Assembly (NCBI RefSeq): GCF_900111735.1
Contig: NZ_FOHW01000023.1
Coordinates: 28,730 to 92,729 of the forward strand
Source: Pseudomonas graminis
GTDB taxonomy: Bacteria > Pseudomonadota > Gammaproteobacteria > Pseudomonadales > Pseudomonadaceae
DNA: 64,000 bases
Reading direction: 5' to 3'
A model generated the notes under the pieces. It did no database searches and was not told where the DNA came from. It saw nothing but the letters and a program-made list of their open reading frames with translations. A program made the translations under genes and the position numbers. Of the stretch, positions 60,931 through 64,000 are shown one piece after another (positions within the stretch are counted from its first letter, which is position 1; each line of letters starts with the position of its first letter).

Positions 60931-62541
60931 ATGAATCAGGACAATCTGATCGAGATTCGCGACCTCTCCGTCGAATTCGTGAACGGCACCAACGTGCAGC
61001 GGGTGGTCGAAGGCATCAGCTTCGACATCCGCAAGGGCGAAACCCTGGCACTGGTCGGCGAAAGCGGATCGGGCAAGTCAGTCACCGCCCATTCGATCCT
61101 GCGATTGCTACCCTACCCGCTTGCGCGCCACCCGACCGGAACGATTCGCTACGCCGGTGACGACCTGATGAAGGTCAGCGAGAAGCGCCTGCGCGGCATC
61201 CGCGGCAACCGCATCGCGATGATCTTCCAGGAGCCGATGACCTCGCTGAACCCGCTGCAGTCCATCGAAAAGCAGGTCAATGAAGTCCTCGGGTTGCACA
61301 AGGGTTTGACCGGCAAAGCCGCGACGAGGCGCACGCTGGAGCTGCTGGAGCTGGTGGGCATTCCGGAGCCGGCAAAGCGCTTGAAGGCCCTGCCCCATGA
61401 ACTGTCCGGCGGCCAGCGCCAGCGGGTGATGATTGCCATGGCCCTGGCCAACGAACCCGAATTGTTGATCGCCGATGAGCCGACCACCGCGCTGGACGTC
61501 ACGGTGCAGCTGAAAATCCTTGAGCTCCTTAAGGAATTGCAGGCCCGCTTGGGCATGGCCTTGCTGCTGATCAGCCACGATTTGAACGTCGTCAGGCAAA
61601 TTGCCAACCGAGTATGTGTCATGCAGCGCGGTTGCATCGTCGAACAGGCATCGTGCGAAGAGCTGTTCCGCGCGCCGCAGCATCCGTACACCCGTGAACT
61701 GCTCAGCGCCGAGCCCAAAGGCGGGCCGGCGAACAATCCGCCGGGCGCGCCAATGCTGGAAGTCGAAGACCTGCGAGTATGGTTTCCGATCAAGAAAGGC
61801 GTGTTCAAGCGCACGGTCGATCACGTCAAGGCGGTCGACGGCATCCACTTCAGTCTGCCCAAGGGCCAGACGCTGGGGATTGTCGGCGAGAGCGGCTCCG
61901 GCAAATCAACGCTGGGCCTGGCGATCCTGCGGTTGATTCGCAGCGAAGGCGAGATACGCTTTCACGGGCAATCGCTGGCGGAGATGAATCAGCATCAGGT
62001 CAGGCCGCTGCGGCGGCAGATGCAGGTGGTGTTTCAGGACCCGTTCGGCAGCCTCAGTCCGCGCATGTCGGTGTGTGACATCGTTGGCGAAGGCCTGCGG
62101 ATCCACAAGATGGGCACGCCGGTGGAGCAGGAGGCGGCGGTGATCGAAGCGCTCAAGGAAGTGGGTCTGGACCCGGCGACCCGGCACCGCTACCCCCACG
62201 AGTTTTCAGGGGGACAGCGGCAAAGAATCGCCATTGCCCGGGCATTAGTGTTAAAACCGGCGCTGATTTTGCTGGACGAGCCGACTTCGGCCCTCGACCG
62301 CACCGTTCAGCGTCAAGTGGTGGAGCTGTTACGCTCCCTGCAAACCAAGTACAACCTGACGTATTTGTTCATCAGCCATGATCTGGCGGTGGTCAAGGCG
62401 TTAAGCCACCAACTGATGGTGGTCAAGCAAGGCCAAGTGGTCGAACAAGGTGTGGCAGAAGACATCTTCGCCGCACCGCAACATCCTTATACACAGCAGC
62501 TGCTGGAGGCCGCCTTCTTGGCGCCGGCAGCTGTCGATTAA
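60931..62541 (+). CDS. yejF: Peptide ABC transporter ATPase YejF-type (fused double ATPase)
   Basis: A 536-residue protein containing two complete ABC ATPase domains, equivalent to fused DppD and DppF. Domain 1: Walker A GESGSGKS (43-50), signature LSGGQRQR, Walker B LLIADEPTTALD. Domain 2: Walker A GESGSGKS (about 319-326), FSGGQRQR, ALILLDEPTSALD. Oligopeptide-type C-terminal blocks (APQHPYTRELLSAEP; APQHPYTQQLLEAAF) follow each. Starts one base after the yejE stop and ends 19 bases before fabI. Confidence 0.95.
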   Translation: MNQDNLIEIRDLSVEFVNGTNVQRVVEGISFDIRKGETLALVGESGSGKSVTAHSILRLLPYPLARHPTGTIRYAGDDLMKVSEKRLRGIRGNRIAMIFQEPMTSLNPLQSIEKQVNEVLGLHKGLTGKAATRRTLELLELVGIPEPAKRLKALPHELSGGQRQRVMIAMALANEPELLIADEPTTALDVTVQLKILELLKELQARLGMALLLISHDLNVVRQIANRVCVMQRGCIVEQASCEELFRAPQHPYTRELLSAEPKGGPANNPPGAPMLEVEDLRVWFPIKKGVFKRTVDHVKAVDGIHFSLPKGQTLGIVGESGSGKSTLGLAILRLIRSEGEIRFHGQSLAEMNQHQVRPLRRQMQVVFQDPFGSLSPRMSVCDIVGEGLRIHKMGTPVEQEAAVIEALKEVGLDPATRHRYPHEFSGGQRQRIAIARALVLKPALILLDEPTSALDRTVQRQVVELLRSLQTKYNLTYLFISHDLAVVKALSHQLMVVKQGQVVEQGVAEDIFAAPQHPYTQQLLEAAFLAPAAVD

Positions 62542-62560
62542 CCTGAAGAGGAACAAAACA

Positions 62561-63355
62561 ATGGGTTTTCTCGCCGGTAAGCGCGTCCTGATCGTCGGTG
62601 TCGCCAGCAAATTGTCCATCGCATCCGGTATCGCTGCCGCCATGCACCGTGAAGGCGCTGAGCTTGCCTTCACGTATCAGAACGAAAAACTCAAGAAGCG
62701 CGTCGAGGAATTCGCCGAGAGCTGGGGTTCGAACGCTGATCTGTGCTTCCCTTGCGACGTCGCCAGCGACGAAGAAATCGCCAAGGTTTTCGAAGAGCTG
62801 AGCAAGAAGTGGGACGGTCTGGATTGCATCGTGCACTCCGTTGGCTTCGCACCGGGCGACCAGCTGGACGGTGACTTCACCCAAGCCACCACCCGTGAAG
62901 GTTTCCGTATCGCTCACGACATCAGCGCCTACAGCTTCGTGGCCCTGGCCAAGGCCGGCCGCGACCTGATGAAGGGCCGCAATGGCAGCCTGCTGACGCT
63001 GTCGTACCTGGGCGCCGAGCGCACCATGCCGAACTACAACGTGATGGGCATGGCCAAGGCCAGCCTTGAAGCCGGTGTTCGTTACCTGGCCCGCAGCCTC
63101 GGCCCTGAAGGTACACGCGTCAACGCGGTATCGGCTGGCCCGATCCGTACCCTCGCGGCTTCGGGTATTTCGAACTTCCGCAAGATGCTGGCGGCAAACG
63201 AGGCGCAGACTCCATTGCGTCGCAACGTGACCATTGAAGAAGTGGGCAACGCAGGCGCTTTCTTGTGCTCTGACCTGGCGTCCGGTGTCAGTGGCGAGAT
63301 CATGTACGTCGACGGTGGTTTCAACACCACGGCGATGGGTGATCTGGAAGGTTGA
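62561..63355 (+). CDS. fabI: Enoyl-[acyl-carrier-protein] reductase (NADH)
   Basis: A 264-residue enzyme for the last step of fatty-acid elongation and the target of triclosan. ATG 62561, behind GAAGAGG, gives MGFLAGKRVLIVGVASKLSI. Catalytic residues Tyr149 (LSYLGAER), Tyr159 and Lys166 (PNYNVMGMAKASLE), with IVHSVGFAPGDQLDGD and GPIRTLAASGISNF. Length and motifs match E. coli FabI. It is only 19 bases from yejF, so read-through is likely. A weak hairpin (63368-63397, CGTCTTCAGAG with CTCTGGAGACG) follows the stop without a T-run. Confidence 0.97.
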   Translation: MGFLAGKRVLIVGVASKLSIASGIAAAMHREGAELAFTYQNEKLKKRVEEFAESWGSNADLCFPCDVASDEEIAKVFEELSKKWDGLDCIVHSVGFAPGDQLDGDFTQATTREGFRIAHDISAYSFVALAKAGRDLMKGRNGSLLTLSYLGAERTMPNYNVMGMAKASLEAGVRYLARSLGPEGTRVNAVSAGPIRTLAASGISNFRKMLAANEAQTPLRRNVTIEEVGNAGAFLCSDLASGVSGEIMYVDGGFNTTAMGDLEG

Positions 63356-64000
63356 TGGTTGCTTGGCCGTCTTCAGAGTGATTACGCTCTGGAGACGGGT
63401 GCAGGACTTGTAAACGCCGGCTAGCTGGCAAAAGCGGTGGATCAGACGGCCATGGGGCTAGATGATCTGCCGCTTTTTTTCGCCTTGGGTTTCTTTGGTG
63501 AGATCGGCCCTGGAGTAGCGTGATAATTCCAGGCCGCGGGTGGCGCTGACAGGGTTCTGCCAGAGGCAGAACTGTTTCGCCTCCGGCGAGTTACTTGGAA
63601 AAGCACCCCAAGTAACCAAGGGTGCTTGCTCCTGGCTAGGCCCCTCGTTCCTCGGGGTTCCCTCACTCCGACGACGCTCCGTGGGCCCGCGCCGAACGGA
63701 CATCCATGTCCTAGCGGCGCTCTCGCGGCATCCATGCCGCTCGGCCCACTCCGCGTCGTCTGCGTTCGGCCTGCACCCAAGTCGCGATACGCGTCGTCTG
63801 GGCTTTATGTGCTTGAAGATCAAGATCAAAAGCAAAGCAGGCAGATCAGAGGCTTCCCGGCTAAAGCCGGTCCCACGAAAAGCACCGCGTTCACCTCTTG
63901 GGACCGGCTTCAGCCGGGAAGCTGTTGATCTTGATTGCTTTGATCGTTCCCTCGCTCTGCGTGGGAATGCATCCCGTGACGCTCCGCGTCACCTCCCCGG
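63356..64000. other. Repeat-rich intergenic tail
   Basis: 645 bases with no supported gene. After the weak fabI hairpin, about 63590-63790 is a block of short GC-rich inverted segments (AAGCACCCCAAGTAACCAAG and GGCGCTCTCGCGGCATCCAT are examples) that I recall as a multi-copy intergenic repeat in the Pseudomonas fluorescens/syringae groups. At 63851-63923 an inverted pair, GGCTTCCCGGCTAAAGCCGG and CCGGCTTCAGCCGGGAAGCT, flanks a 24-base spacer. The open frames in this block are by-products of its high GC. Confidence 0.55.
63851..63923. repeat. REP-like inverted repeat pair
   Basis: Arms GGCTTCCCGGCTAAAGCCGG plus TCCC and GGGA plus CCGGCTTCAGCCGGGAAGCT differ at two positions over 24 bases. Each arm itself contains a small dyad (CCGGCT...AGCCGG). 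This differs from the GTAGGAGC-type REPs elsewhere in the window, so the genome carries at least two REP classes. Confidence 0.7.

Overview
The window reads as a chromosomal segment of a plant-associated Pseudomonas (P. syringae complex or a near relative). The evidence is the GC-rich coding style, Pseudomonas-type REP elements, the dnaQ/rnhA/gloB/mltD block, a Yej-type transporter next to fabI, and a near-perfect HrpL promoter (hrp box) in front of a harpin-like gene. No rRNA, tRNA, CRISPR array or intact insertion sequence was seen.

Layout. 1-5.3 kb: the 5' part of a GAF sensor protein, glutaminase, a HIT protein, then an eroded patch holding a broken Hcp / RNase A-like toxin gene with an intact candidate immunity gene and a serine-hydrolase remnant, then a ClC transporter. 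5.4-10.6 kb: a periplasmic binding protein divergent from an OmpR-type two-component system, followed by a D,D-carboxypeptidase and an SDR enzyme. A shared TTAACCC-N3-TTAA motif precedes both the regulator and the carboxypeptidase gene. 10.6-21.4 kb: one minus-strand exopolysaccharide operon in the order wecB, bcsB-like, nfrB-like, nfrA-like, algF-like, algJ/X-like, unknown. It looks like a c-di-GMP-controlled ManNAc-type polysaccharide system with an added acetylation module. Two of its genes carry single in-frame stop codons (TAA in bcsB-like, TAG in algF-like), so the pathway may be inactive in this strain.

22-27.8 kb: a chemoreceptor, the hrp-box harpin-like gene, a tautomerase/LysR pair and an acyltransferase-3 protein. 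28-32 kb: four overlapping or tightly packed genes (transaldolase-like, SDR with Arg in place of the catalytic Lys, Rossmann dehydrogenase, glycine-N-methyltransferase-like) that look like a small uncharacterised biosynthetic operon. 32-37.3 kb: cytochrome b561, an EmrAB-like pump and XdhC. 37.7-42.7 kb: a fused EgtB-EgtD ergothioneine enzyme, a REP cluster and a valine-catabolism pair. 42.8-48.1 kb: a 1,759-residue protein with an aspzincin-like C-terminal active site.

48-64 kb is mostly core: FMN reductase, GNAT, dnaQ, rnhA, methyltransferase, gloB, mltD, a five-gene peptide ABC transporter with two tandem binding proteins, fabI, and a repeat-rich tail.
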